Shown: piece after piece, positions 46,855 to 57,699 of the stretch
Position numbering within the stretch: the stretch's first letter is position 1
How the letters are laid out: each line of letters starts with the position of its first letter
Assembly (NCBI GenBank): GCA_027924585.1
Contig: BSBM01000036.1
Location: forward strand, 3,465,001-3,529,000
Source: Larix kaempferi
Taxonomy: Eukaryota; Streptophyta; Pinopsida; Pinales; Pinaceae
Reading direction: 5' to 3'
Length of the DNA stretch: 64,000 bases
Program-made: the position numbers and the translations under genes
Notes under the pieces: generated by a model
What the model was told of the DNA's origin: nothing
The model's database searches: none
What the model saw: only the letters and a program-made list of their open reading frames with translations

Positions 46855-47364
46855 GTGATCTTCTCTTCACTGGAAACTCTTCCGACTATTTTCTCTGTTT
46901 CTAATCAAAGTCGTGTTGAATGTTGGACTTCTTTCGACGGAATGAGTGGCAGACAGGTGTTTATCGAGCAATTGAATTCTTTTCTGTTGGTACTTCATTC
47001 TCTGTCGGTTGCAAAAACTTTTTTATTTGGTTGCTCGCTTCAGTCAGTTGTTTTTCCTTTGGGGAAAATTGGAAGTCTTTGATGAAATTTTCTTTGATTT
47101 CTTTCCAAACGAAGGTCTCGCTTCTTGCTTCTTCCATCTTATACCATTATTTGGAAAATCATCGAGTGTGTTTGGAAATAGATGTGGCCAAGCTCTTTCA
47201 TCTTTATAACCTAATATTCTCCATTTTGTTTCACACTTGTTGATATGAGCTTCATGATCTTGTCCCTGTGTTAAAATCAGGATTTCTACCTGAGCTGTCA
47301 ATTTCTGGCCTCCAAATCTCTCAACAAAGTATGTTGAAACAATAGTCCATGTTCGGGGTCGCAA
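46855..47364 (-). pseudogene. Element D second gag-like module
   Basis: Between protease and RT, read from about 47390: a WWDTHQ motif, then TWTIVSTYFVERFGG, HINKCETKWRILGYKDERAW, PHLFPNTLDDFPN and, after frame damage, a Lys-rich end. This is the same capsid-like pattern (W.....F, LF..TLD, W) as element A's 14428-15234 and is separate from D's main gag at 56858-57565. Confidence 0.7.
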
Positions 47365-47382
47365 TTGATGTGTGTCCCACCA

Positions 47383-48417
47383 TCACGTAGCTTGTCCTGT
47401 GAATGTCTCAACCAGACTCTGCAATGTCCCTTGTTCTCCGACATGTTTTGAATCTTCCTCGACATGTACTGGAAGAGATTCCCGTTCCTTGTATCGCATC
47501 GCAGGGGTATGTGTCGGCTCATCTTTCACTGGTGCAAGAGTCGGATATTCATGAATTTTCCGCTCTAATATCTTTGGAACAGTCGAGATCGAAAAGAATT
47601 TCTTGATTTTCTTTTTAGAGATGGCTTCCACTGTCCAGCATTCTTTTGCTTGAAGTTCATAATTTTCCATCTGCCAGTCATAAAGTTCTACGTCGGAGTT
47701 ATATCCGACTGATGCAGGATCCCCAAGGTAGAGTTCTCCTCTTGAATTTGGTTCAACATAATCTTCATTTTTGTTTACTTGATGTAGTTGTCTTATATCA
47801 TTTTCGTCCTCTACGGGTTCTGACCATGGTTCTCCCTGAGATGGGAATATTGGTACTATTACCTTTTGACCGTTTCCTTTCAACTTAATGCGACCCTTAT
47901 CAAGTGAGATCGAAGCTTTCATTTTTCAGCCCCATGGTCGATCAACCAGGGCTAGAAAATAACTGGCTCCATCCTTTGGTTTTATGACTTCAAAGTCTAC
48001 TTTTTTCTTTATGCCTTTTATGGATGTTTCAACTTCTCTCCATACTCCAATCAGTTCAATCAGTCCTTGATCAGTGAGCTTCAAATAAATGCCCGATTCT
48101 TGAAGTTGCGGTCGACCTAATTGATCCGAAGTATCACGAGTCATGATGTTAACTTGAGAACCAAAATTGAGTACGACTTGTCGGACATGGTATCCATGTA
48201 TTTCGAGGTCGACGAGTGGGTCAGCATTGTTCTTATCTTTTTTATTTAGTTGGAAAAAAATTTAGCTTGTCTTTACGCAACAGATTTATTCTTAATGTTA
48301 TGCAACAAGTCAATTAATTTTCTGACATGTTCTTCTTTAGTGATTAAATTAACCAATTCATTGAGTGCTTCATCTCAACTTTCTTCATTGTCTTCTTGTG
48401 CTATTAATTCAGAGAAT
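47383..48417 (-). pseudogene. Element D protease region
   Basis: Read from 48417. First comes the tail of the gag/protease linker (ALNELVNLITKEEHVRKLIN). Then at about 48195-48140 the active-site strand reads VVLNFGSQVNIM, where the catalytic Asp is Asn. LGRPQL, FLALVDRPWG and SISLDKGRIKLKGNG follow, then an acidic linker to the second gag-like module. A stop at 47926 separates two blocks. Element F is inserted at its upstream edge (48418-48422). Confidence 0.78.
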
Positions 48418-48422
48418 ATATC

Positions 48423-49846
48423 TGTTAACACCCAAATTAACCCCCAAGGTTGTGGAGAAGGCAATTCAGGGTAACCAATAACCAATATTTAGCTTGTGCT
48501 ACTGACCAAACACAAACAGAGAGGGATCTCTCTATAAACTCATGAAAAATTGGAATAATCAAAGTTGTCAACAATGAAAACATACACCAGCATTCATCAT
48601 TCAAGATATTCAATTACAACATACACAGAAGGTCAGAATTCTATGGAACAAATTGTTTACATTGCTTGGAGAGAAAATCATGGGGAAAACATGGGCAATG
48701 GAGTCAAAATAGAAAACATAAATCAGATAACAGTGTTGTTGCATTAGATATCTAAACAGAGGCAAGAAAGCTACCAGCTCACAGTCAAAGAGATTTTGTT
48801 TGGTGATTTAGAAGAATGAGTGAACAGTCCACCAATATAGGGCAAATGATATTGAATCCTATATCAGTTTTAGCAGAGGTTAATTGTGAAATGACTGGAA
48901 TGAAATGAAAAGGGCACAATCAATGTGAATCATATCCACATGCTACACTAAACCAAGCAGAAATTAGCATTTACAACATGAAATAACAGAGAAAGAAACA
49001 CAATTCACATGGGAAAAGAGAAGAAACGGACTGTAAGGCCAACAACACATGAATCTCAGTCAAAATCTAGCTTCAAGCACTGCAATTTTATTAAATAAAA
49101 TGCTTCAAAACATAGCCGAGCTCCCCAGGCCTCAGCCAAATGATTTTCCAACCTATTCTTCTTCTATTACAATGCATTTATAGATCTTATCTAGCCCTAG
49201 GGTAGAGCTTATCTAAATGGGAGGCTGTTACAACTGTATGGACACCTGCACAAGAAGATTCAACAACCTCAGAGTTGGCCACAACAACGTTTTACTCAAT
49301 TTTGGCCACAGACTGCTCAAAATTGTCTCTCGGTGCCACAGCTGTTTATCTCAAACGGTGATAGCTATGTGAAAACTGAGAGAATTTTTTGTATATTGGA
49401 CCATGCTGAAGAAAAACCTTTTTCAGTTTCCTCAAATTCAACTCCAGCTAGCCGGGATCTGTTCCGGAAGTTGATGACTCACGTAGAAAACGTGAATTCG
49501 GTAAAATTACCCTGTGAAACACCCTTCTTTTCTCACAAACCATGACACTTGTGCAAATTATGAGAGAGGTTATTGTAGATGGATTTGTTATGAAGCAAAA
49601 CCTCTCTCAGTTTCGCGAAAGTCATCCCGGTTTGGTGGAGAAAGCTTCTGAAAAACAATGACTAAAACAGTCATTTTAGGTAAAAACAAGCCCGCCCTTC
49701 ATATAATATCACATTTAATTTTGAATTTGGCTTTTCCTTTGCAATTTGAATTTTCGGGACTTGGGTGCTGAGGTGGCGGGTGTATCAATTGACATGTAAA
49801 CCTCCTAGGTGGTGAGTTTTAACTTAGCACAAATCTGGTGCTAACA
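48423..49846 (-). repeat. Element F 3' LTR
   Basis: 1424 bp; the - strand TATA box candidate TATAAATGC lies near 49173-49183. Confidence 0.95.
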
Positions 49847-50984
49847 ACTGGCTCCAACCGGGGATGCTATCCTCCCTGCGAGGTAGCAAAGAACACCGTA
49901 GACCAAGTGCCTGATCCATTGGGCAGCTCCCAACTTCAAACTGAAAACTGTACTCCTGCAATTGAACTCTGTAACCTGCTAGCTCTTCTGATCCTGCAAC
50001 TGTGCCTCGTCTACAACTGAAACAATCCTCTCTATTGAAAACAAACCTGCTCTGCTGACATATATACCATAACTGCCAATTCAGCATTAACAATCTTTGA
50101 AAAGCTTTTAGCCAACTGCCATGTCGCTCCATGACAGTATTCAGCTGTATCCACTATGTAGCACATCACTCCCTCACCCTTGGTCAAGTTTTTCTAGGTT
50201 ATCCATAAGGGTCTTCTCTTCCAGTTTAACATAAACAGCCAGGTGTGGCTCAAAACAAGATGATATTGATCCCATGAAAACTTGAATCTAGCTCCATAGG
50301 TGTGGCTCAAAACAAGATGATATTGATCCCATGAAAACTTGAATCTAGCTCCATATGCAGACAATTCTTTGGCTTGAATTGGGATCCATGTTGGCAGCTC
50401 CATTCCAATATTCTGTGCAATTTTACTCCATGCATAATACTCTTAAAATCTTACAAATTTAGTCAACCAATGACTCAGACTCTGTCACCAAAACTTCTCT
50501 ATCTCTTGCTGAATATCTCTCATAACCCTGGACAAATCATTTAAATGGTTCAATTTAAATCTTCTGGTTATTAACATCACCATTAATTTGCAGTAAATGT
50601 TTCCCTTCCTCACTTTTTATCTTTTCCTCATACACTTCTTCCACTTTCTTGCTCTTCACCCCTTTTTGCAGCATTTTATTGCAAATAACAAGATTTTCAC
50701 TGGAAGGCACGTTTGATGTACAACAATCGTTTATGTCTTCTTCACCTTTGTGGAGTATGATGGCATGATACTTAATGCAGACTCGATTATATATATCATT
50801 TATTGTATAAAAATTTTACCGAGGTTGAATTCTTCATGTCCCGAATCCAAATTATGCTCCCTATTAATAGGCTCTACGTCTGAAATTCCAAAATTCCCAC
50901 TTTCACGATCTTGAGATTTCTGACGACCCTGCTTCTTTTTCGCAGCACGAGCTCAAACGCCAAAGGTCATTATGAATACGATGT
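49847..50984. other. Element F internal region with 57-bp tandem duplication
   Basis: No coding pattern supported. Two near-identical 57-bp units start at 50241 and 50298 with AGGTGTGGCTCAAAACAAG. Confidence 0.75.
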
Positions 50985-51168
50985 AGTTTGGCACTACTCT
51001 CGCTTATCTCTAAGCTCAGCTTCATTTTCACCGAATGGGACCTCGAGCTTGATATTTGAGAATCCGCAGACAAGAGCCGTGTTAACACCATTTATCTTGA
51101 CCATGTCGAAGATGTGGAATTCTGCTCTGAAGAGAGCGCATTCCATTTCTGCAACTTGTGGAAACTAA
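50985..51168 (-). pseudogene. Exon-like fragment of unknown gene in element F
   Basis: One - strand frame stays open for about 52 codons (about 51168-51010) and reads like a conserved globular protein: VAEMECALFRAEFHIFDMVK followed by NTALVCGFSNIKLEVPFG. I do not recognise the family. It lies 200 bp downstream of the helicase fragment, same strand, and differs from retrotransposon protein patterns. Confidence 0.4.
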
Positions 51169-51379
51169 TAGTTCTGGTCTCAACCAAACATATCACAGCG
51201 CTGAGTGTAAAAAAGCACTGGGCATTCTGGCAACATAATCCTTCATCAGCGAGCTAGAAAATTATCATACACAAACTGTAAATGCAAAAGTTTCACTGTT
51301 ACAGTCTGCGAAACCAGAGATTCTGGGTTTGGTCCCCAGTGGAGTCGAGCTAGTCGACGGCTCTCATGCACAACTCGGA

Positions 51380-51592
51380 AGTGAACCTTTTGACTTTCCT
51401 CCACAAAGGCATAAAATTGTGTGATACCTTTAAGCATCAATTCATCCATGAGATTGATCACGTAAGGCTTCCGTACATATTTATCTTTAAATGATTTGTA
51501 AAATTTTGGCGGTTGTCCGAAAGAAAATACAATAAGCTACTCAACCAATGGTTCGCGTTCTGGAGATAAAAGTTTATCTGCCGTCAAAACCT
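51380..51592 (-). pseudogene. Captured fragment of DDX6/DHH1-type DEAD-box RNA helicase
   Basis: Read from 51592: ADKLLSPEREPLVE, a stop, then [20 protein letters not shown] and [18 protein letters not shown]. This is the helicase core from just after the DEAD box to the start of RecA domain 2 in the DDX6/Me31B/DHH1 family (plant RH6/RH8/RH12), which acts in mRNA decapping and P-bodies. The DEAD motif itself is altered (TADK) and a short stretch around the SAT motif is scrambled or deleted. The match ends at KVH, after which the reading is unrelated. It sits inside element F, so it is a captured piece, not a gene. Confidence 0.82.
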
Positions 51593-52640
51593 ATGGTCCT
51601 TACCACCACCGCGCAGATTTTGGAACAAACCATTCACCGCGCGAGTAATATTCGGGCTATTGTGTTGGGCCATAGATCCGCACGCTGCTCGATCTTATCC
51701 ACTGAAAGGTGCACGACATGAAACAAGACCACGGCGATTTGAAAACAATATTAATCCGTGCAAGTTAGATCTGCGCTGTAATTGTGGCCCGTCGATTTGC
51801 TTTTCCTCCAGCATCTAACGGCTATCTCTGTCCTGGAGTTAACGCTGCCTCCTGCTATTAATCCCACTGTGCATAGGTATTCTGAAGGAACACACCCGTC
51901 TTTTCCAAATTTCTATCTTTGGCTTACTGCAAAATAACCCAATTATTTTGCCTCCTTCCTGTTCTCAATATAGGTAGCGGCCATGCTTTCTGTAGATCCA
52001 CATGTATTAGCGAGAGTTAAAGAAAATGAGAAGTTTCCTGCGCAATGGTAATTGAAACAGCGTGTCAACCTTTGACCCTCTAAAAATATCGATAGCCCAC
52101 TGATCTTCTGGAGGAACGCCCAGATGCTCCCGGCTGAAAAGATATTCGAGACTGTACTCCTCAGGCTATCGAGCATGTTAGAGTGCTTTTCTCTTTGATA
52201 GCGCCATTCCAGCATATCCAAATGACAAACTTTCCCCCTGGAACTTGCTAATGGTGCCCATCAAGCTTTCCCTATTTCAATCGCTGTCTGCAAAATAGAA
52301 GCTCCCACCTTTTCGCCAAAATCGCTCACTCCCACAGAGCTCTCCTTTTCAATTCCGGTGGGTATGAGAACAGGGGAAAGATTTCAGGATTTTAACCTGG
52401 CCGCAGCATGCATCTATGGGCGAGTTGCTTTGTAAAACGTGGGAGTTGCACAAGGACAGAACCACGCTTCTTCTAGTCTGTTGTCTTCTTTCTGATGGCG
52501 TGTCCCCTAAATTCCAACATAATTTCTCATATCCTTTTCAATGGTCTCCTTTCTCACTAGATACCTGGGCCGTGATTCTGGCTGCCATTTAAAAAATATT
52601 CTTCTCTACCGGACTTATCCCATATGCAAAGGAAGAAACT
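51593..52640. other. Element F captured-type sequence, unidentified
   Basis: More GC-rich than the surrounding element. A - strand frame at 52221-51943 is open for 92 codons, but I recognise no domain. It could be 5' leader or exon sequence of a captured gene. Confidence 0.4.
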
Positions 52641-52650
52641 ACCTCGGCTC

Positions 52651-52686
52651 TTTATATACACGCCATTATATAGCATATAACACGTG
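52651..52686 (-). promoter_or_regulatory. Possible captured promoter: TATA box plus G-box
   Basis: On the - strand TATATAAA (52651-52658) lies 22 bases downstream of a CACGTG G-box (52681-52686). This is a normal plant core-promoter arrangement, directed toward the captured segments at 52600-51000. Confidence 0.45.
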
Positions 52687-52803
52687 TCAATGAAAGGAGT
52701 AGTCATGCGTGAGCTTGGCGCTTGGGTGTCATATGGCGTGCGTGGGCCCCTCTCGACTCAGCAGCTGACTCTTGGTGTTGAGCCCTAACATACCTTTTGC
52801 TCT

Positions 52804-53010
52804 AAAGATTTGGCCCAATCCACAAAATTTCGAAACCCTGGGTTTATAAGGATTAAAACTTTGGCCTTTATACAAATTCGACTTTTGCTCCGTAATTATA
52901 TAAAGATTTGGCCCAATCCACAAAAGTTCGAAACCCTAGGTTTATAAGGATTAAAACTTTGGCCTTTATACAAATTCGACTTTGGCTATCATCTTTATAT
53001 AAATGTGAAG
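52804..53010. repeat. Element F 108-bp tandem duplication
   Basis: AAAGATTTGGCCCAATCCAC occurs at 52804 and 52912; each unit continues with GAAACCCT(G/A)GGTTTATAAGG and TTTATACAAATTCGACTTT. Confidence 0.88.
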
Positions 53011-53526
53011 CCTTTTAACTTCATTAATAAAACCTTCGCTTAATTGAAATTCAAACTTTCAGCTGTATCGTTTCCATAAAAACTTTGGCTACATTGAAGT
53101 TTAAAATCTTAGCTCAAAAGTACATAGAACTAACATAGTAGAACTAACATAGGTTTAAATCAACATTTTGCCACTTAAGAAGAATCCCTTTCCTCTTTTC
53201 CCTAAAATTTCTTTTCTTTTGCCCATTTTTTGCAAAACTTTTGTCCCAAATATGTAACCAGCCATCTGAAAAACACACTGGAAATTTTTTGAACTGAACT
53301 TTGAAGCTAAAGACTGACCTGGGGTTGATGCAAACTGAAAGATGCACCCTGTAAATCTAAACTCAGATCTTAAGTTGAAAGTTGAACTGTACATGCTGCA
53401 AACTGAAAACTGTAGAATTCTTGAAACCCAAATTCAAAACTGAAACTGTACATGGTAAAAAAGATGCTCAACTATGAACTTATTCCAACTGTCTACCTAC
53501 TCTAATCTATCAAACTCTTTGCTCAA

Positions 53527-54120
53527 TTAAATAATGCAAAAATGCCAATGAAGCCAACTCATTAGATGCTCGAACAATCTAACTCCTCTACGGTGCTTGA
53601 AATCAGCCAATGACAGAAAACATGGCAGCTTAGGAAAACAATGACTCTCTTTATGTTCAAAGTGAAAATATGGCTGCAAATTCAAATTGAAAAAACCTTC
53701 CATATATTCACCAATAGGGTCATAAAAATCACTGATGCTTGGCTGCCTCCCACAACAATTTATAGCTTGGTCACGATACATTAACTCCTCATATGTGTCT
53801 TCTACTTGCATGTATTGCTTTGGATCATAAAACTCATCTCTAGACCCAAAACATTCTCCCATATTGACATCTAAAGGAGGCTAAAAAGGCTTTTCAAAAG
53901 ACATGTGAAAATATTGGGACTGAATTTGACTTTCTAGGGCTTCAAGCTCTCCATTGAGTTTTTCAGCAAATTCTTTTAAGAAACTGGTCTTATCATCAGA
54001 AGAACATTCACATGACTTCAAGTATCTAGGTAAAAATAATGAGAAAGCCTCTTTGATCTCATCATCATCATATAGATCAAAATATTCTTTAAAACCATCA
54101 ACGGAAGCAAGATTTGTCAC
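53527..54120 (-). pseudogene. Element F gag-like fragments near the primer site
   Basis: Two - strand blocks, 54120-53881 and 53862-53527, between the PBS and the captured region. The first is acidic and Leu-rich (YFDLYDDDEIKEAFSLFLP); the second is Phe/Tyr/His-rich. The position right after the PBS is where gag would start, but I see no capsid or zinc-knuckle motif. It may be a remnant or a novel leader ORF. Confidence 0.4.
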
Positions 54121-54383
54121 CTACCCTGCCATTTTGATTTGATGAAGGAACTGAATCAACCCTTCAAACTTTGAAGCCTTCTAACCAGTGGAGTCACCAT
54201 GAGATCTTCAACATTCTGATATGGAGTCATTGATCCTCCCAGTGGAGTCACCTTCATACTGGAATTTGATGAGTGGATTCGCCAGGTGAATGATACAACC
54301 TTCTCCATGTCTGACTGTTGTTCACCATCAACATTCAGATCTGAAACCTTTGTCGTTCTCCCAGGGATGATAAGACAATCAGT

Positions 54384-54399
54384 CCTCGGAACGGCGCCA
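54384..54399 (-). other. Element F primer binding site
   Basis: TGGCGCCGTTCCGAGG on the - strand, three bases from the LTR; the TGGCGCCGTT start is a common plant gypsy primer-site type. It fixes the element's orientation. Confidence 0.85.
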
Positions 54400-54402
54400 A
54401 TT

Positions 54403-55827
54403 TGTTAACACCCAAATTAACCCCCAAGGTTGTGGAGAAGGCAATTCAGGATAACCACTAACCAATATTTAGCTTGTGCTATTGACCCAACACAAACAGA
54501 GAGGGCTATCTCTATAAACTCATGAAAAACTGGAATAATCAAAGTTGTCAACAATGAAAACATACACCACCATTCATCATTCAAGATATTCAATTACAAC
54601 GTACACAGAAGGTCAGAATTCTATGGAATCTATTGTTTACATTGCTTGGAGAGAAAATCATGGGGAAAACATGGGCAATGGAGTCAAAATAGAAAACCTA
54701 AATCATATAACAGTGTTGCTGCATTAGATATCTAAACAGAGGCAAGAAAGCTACCAGCTCGTAGTCAAAGAGCTTTTGTTTGGTGATTTAGAAGAATGAG
54801 TGAACAGTCCACCAATATAGGGCAAAGTATATTGAATCCTATATCAATTTTAGCAGAGGTTAATTGTGAAATGACTGGAATGAAATGAACAGGGCACAAT
54901 CAATGTGAATCCTATCCACATGCTACACTAAACCAAGTAGGAATAAGCATTTACAACATGAATTAACAGAGAAAGAAACACAATTCACATGGGAAAAGAG
55001 AAGAAACAGACTGTAAGGCCAACAACACATGAATCTCAGTCGAAATCCAGCTTCAAGCACTGCAATTTTATTAAAGAAAATGCTTCAAAACAGAGCCGAG
55101 CTCCCCAGGCCTCAGCCAAATGATTTTCCAACCTATTCTTCTTCTATTACAATGCATTTATAGATCTTATATGGCCCTAGGGTCGAGCTTATCTCAATGG
55201 GAGGCTATTACAACTATATGGACACCCGCACAAGAATATTCAACAACCTGGGAGTCGGCCACAACAACGTTTTACCCAATTTTGGCCGCGGACTGCTCAA
55301 AATTGCCTCTCAGTGCCACGGCTGTATATCTCAAATGGTGATAGCTGTGTGAAAACTGAGAGAGTTTTTCATAGATTGGACTATTCTGAAGAAAAACCTC
55401 TTTCAGTTTCCTCAGATTCAACTCCAGCTGGCCGGGATCTGTTCTGGAAGTTGATGACTCAAGTAGAAAACGTGAATTCGGGAAAATTACCATGTGAAAA
55501 AACCCTTCGTTTCTCCCAAACCATGACACATGTGCAAATTTTGAGAGAGGTTATTGTAGATGGGTTCATTATGAAGAAAAAATTCTCTCGGTTTCTCAAA
55601 CTTACTCCCATTTTGGTGGAGACAGCTTCTGCAAAACAATGACTAAAACAGTCATTTTAGGTAAAAACAAGCCCACCCTTCATATAATATCACATTTAAT
55701 TTTGAATTTGGATTTTCCTTTGCAATTTGAATTTTCGGGACTTCAGTGCTGAGGTGGCGGGTGTATCAATTGACATGTAAACCTCCTAGGTGGTGGGTTT
55801 TAACTTAGCACAAATCTGGTGCTAACA
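54403..55827 (-). repeat. Element F 5' LTR
   Basis: 1425 bp, direct repeat of 48423-49846. Confidence 0.95.
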
Positions 55828-55832
55828 ATATC

Positions 55833-56850
55833 ATATGCATTTTTAAACCATGATTTTTGTTTAGTAGGATTAGGATAATCCTCTTTACTTGTTACTTTTC
55901 TTATTTGTGGTTTGTCTTCACCAATATGAGTACCTTGTCTGGTTACAATTTGCAAGTTCTTTGTTCTAATCACATCACATTTAGGAACACACGACAAGAC
56001 ATTAACATTCTTTTAATTCAAAATTTTCTCAATCATAGTAGGGAAATCCTCCAAGAACTGATCTCCTACTCCACATTTAGTACAAAAATTTATATGTGTA
56101 CGATCTTTATAGGAACATTCTGCATGTAGATGTCCTTCACTGAGACAAGTAAAAAATTGTCCACATCTGCGAGGTCAGAAATCTCTACTGTCATTGCCTC
56201 GACCTCGGCCTCAGTATCCTCCGTGTCGGTTGTAGTTATTATTCCACTGATCATATATTATTCCGTCGTACCTTGGATATATGTCTTGTCTATCATTCCG
56301 GTCATAACAATTATTTCTTTCATTACTGTCGTTTCGATTTTATCTGTTGTTTCTTTCATTTATGTCATTTCGCTACTCGACAGAGTTTGTCTGGTACACT
56401 GCATGATAATTCTACTTGTTCTTCAGGTTCAGATAGAATTCTCCTATATAATGAGTACTGACTTTAGATTGTATGGGAATTAATTTGTAGTATGTAATTC
56501 ATAGTCTTGACAGATATCACATAAACATCTTGTTTGAACAAGTCGAACATCTTACCGTTGGTCTTCCTGACGACAAGAATCTTTTTTGTGTCCTACAGTA
56601 TAAAATTTTGTACACCATACTTCCGGTCCTCTCAGACTGATATCTTCGATGGACTGCTGCATACTATCCAGCTGCTCTTCGATGTGTCTATCGATAGGTT
56701 CCAAAGTATATTCGTCATCCATCTCGATTTCCAGAGCCTTTGTCAAGGCATCTTCGTATGAATTGACACTCTGCCAGCGGACATGCATTTTAATTTTTCG
56801 TAGAAGTCGAGCAACGAACCATTTGATTAAGATTTTTTCTTCAATATCAT
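55833..56850 (-). pseudogene. Element D gag nucleocapsid, knuckle region
   Basis: Read from 56850: EDALTKALEIEMDDEYTLEP, then knuckle WCTKFYTVGHKKDSC (second Cys replaced by Phe), a decayed stretch rich in Arg/Asn/Gly codons, CLSEGHLHAEC (about 56130-56100) and CTKCGVGDQFLEDFP. Next come NVNVLSCVPKCDVIRTKNLQ and KQKSWFKNAYDI, which ends exactly at element F's insertion and continues at 48417. At least three knuckle-like units, as in element A. Confidence 0.85.
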
Positions 56851-56857
56851 AATCAAG

Positions 56858-57565
56858 CTATCTCAAGAGGTCTTTAAACCTCTTATCATATTCTTTGACA
56901 GTCTCTGTTGGTATTTGGACTATATTCTTTAATTTCTCGGCAGCTAGGTATTTTGCATCCGAGGTTTTGAAGAAAGATAGGAAGGTTTGCTTGATTTTCG
57001 CCTTCGTCGCATTTGGTGTTTTATCGATGTAGCCCATGTACCATGTGAGTGCTCTTTTTCGCAAAGATCCTGCAAACTAAGCCATCTGACGTTCTTCACT
57101 GGTAATTAAATTGGCTTCCCATGTTGATTCGCACATGAACCAATGTCTTAGAGGATCTTCATCACCCTCGTAAAATGGAAGGTGAGTTGTCGTATGCAAC
57201 ATGTCTGCTACTTCGACCGATAAATCGACTTGAGGGGTCAGTGGATTATTACCGGAGATAGAACTACTTGTTGGTTTAACTTCGACGAGTACTATTGCCA
57301 AATGTGTCTTGGAAACGAGTTCTTTACCATCACTGCCATTTTCTAGAGCTTTGTTCGGCTTGTTGGGTCTCGGGAATGTGCTTTCTTCAACTACTTTTGT
57401 CGAAATCCAAGTGAAATTCTGATCGATTGGGATTTCACCTCTTCTCGGTAGTTCCGATGAACTCAACGATTCAGTCAATGATGGTAGTGGCATGGGGGGT
57501 GCTTCTACATGCTCTGAATAGAGTAGATGAAAAAATATGTTGTAAAACTCGGGCTGAAAATTCAC
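56858..57565 (-). pseudogene. Element D gag capsid
   Basis: From 57565: a Ser/Pro-rich leader, then LPFYEGDEDPLRHWFMCEST, a stop at 57077, RKRALTWYMGYID, KIKQTFLSFFKTSDAKYLA and TVKEYDKRFKDLLR. This is the normal retrotransposon gag pattern (F.G..DP..W, A..W...). It would form the virus-like particle. Confidence 0.9.
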
Positions 57566-57699
57566 CTAGTTTCCTTCTTCTGGTCGATGACTCAACAATC
57601 TTTCGACTTCATCACCTTCATTACTTCGTCGACTCCAAATGCCTGACTGGCCAGTGTGAAGTCCTATATCTTCTTTGACATTATCCTGCACTCGGGCAC

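Larger units (their letters stand above)
48423..55827 (-). mobile_element. Element F: non-autonomous LTR retrotransposon with captured gene pieces
   Basis: A 7405-bp element inside D, flanked by ATATC at 48418-48422 and 55828-55832. LTRs of 1424 and 1425 bp (48423-49846 and 54403-55827) start TGTTAACACCC and end GCTAACA. The - strand PBS reads TGGCGCCGTTCCGAGG. The 4.6-kb inside has gag-like fragments only near the PBS, no pol, and cellular-gene-like pieces in the middle, including an RNA helicase fragment. The LTR copies are similar (about 12 differences in the first 232 bases by eye). Confidence 0.93.

Noticed and set aside
51246-51461. Treating the helicase-like stretch as a resident gene
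   Set aside because: It lacks most helicase motifs, has a stop and a broken DEAD box, and lies wholly inside element F's LTR-bounded interior.
56130-56483. 117-codon + strand hydrophobic ORF
   Set aside because: Antisense of the Arg/Gly/Asn-rich knuckle region of element D gag, which yields Val/Ile/Ser-rich shadow protein.
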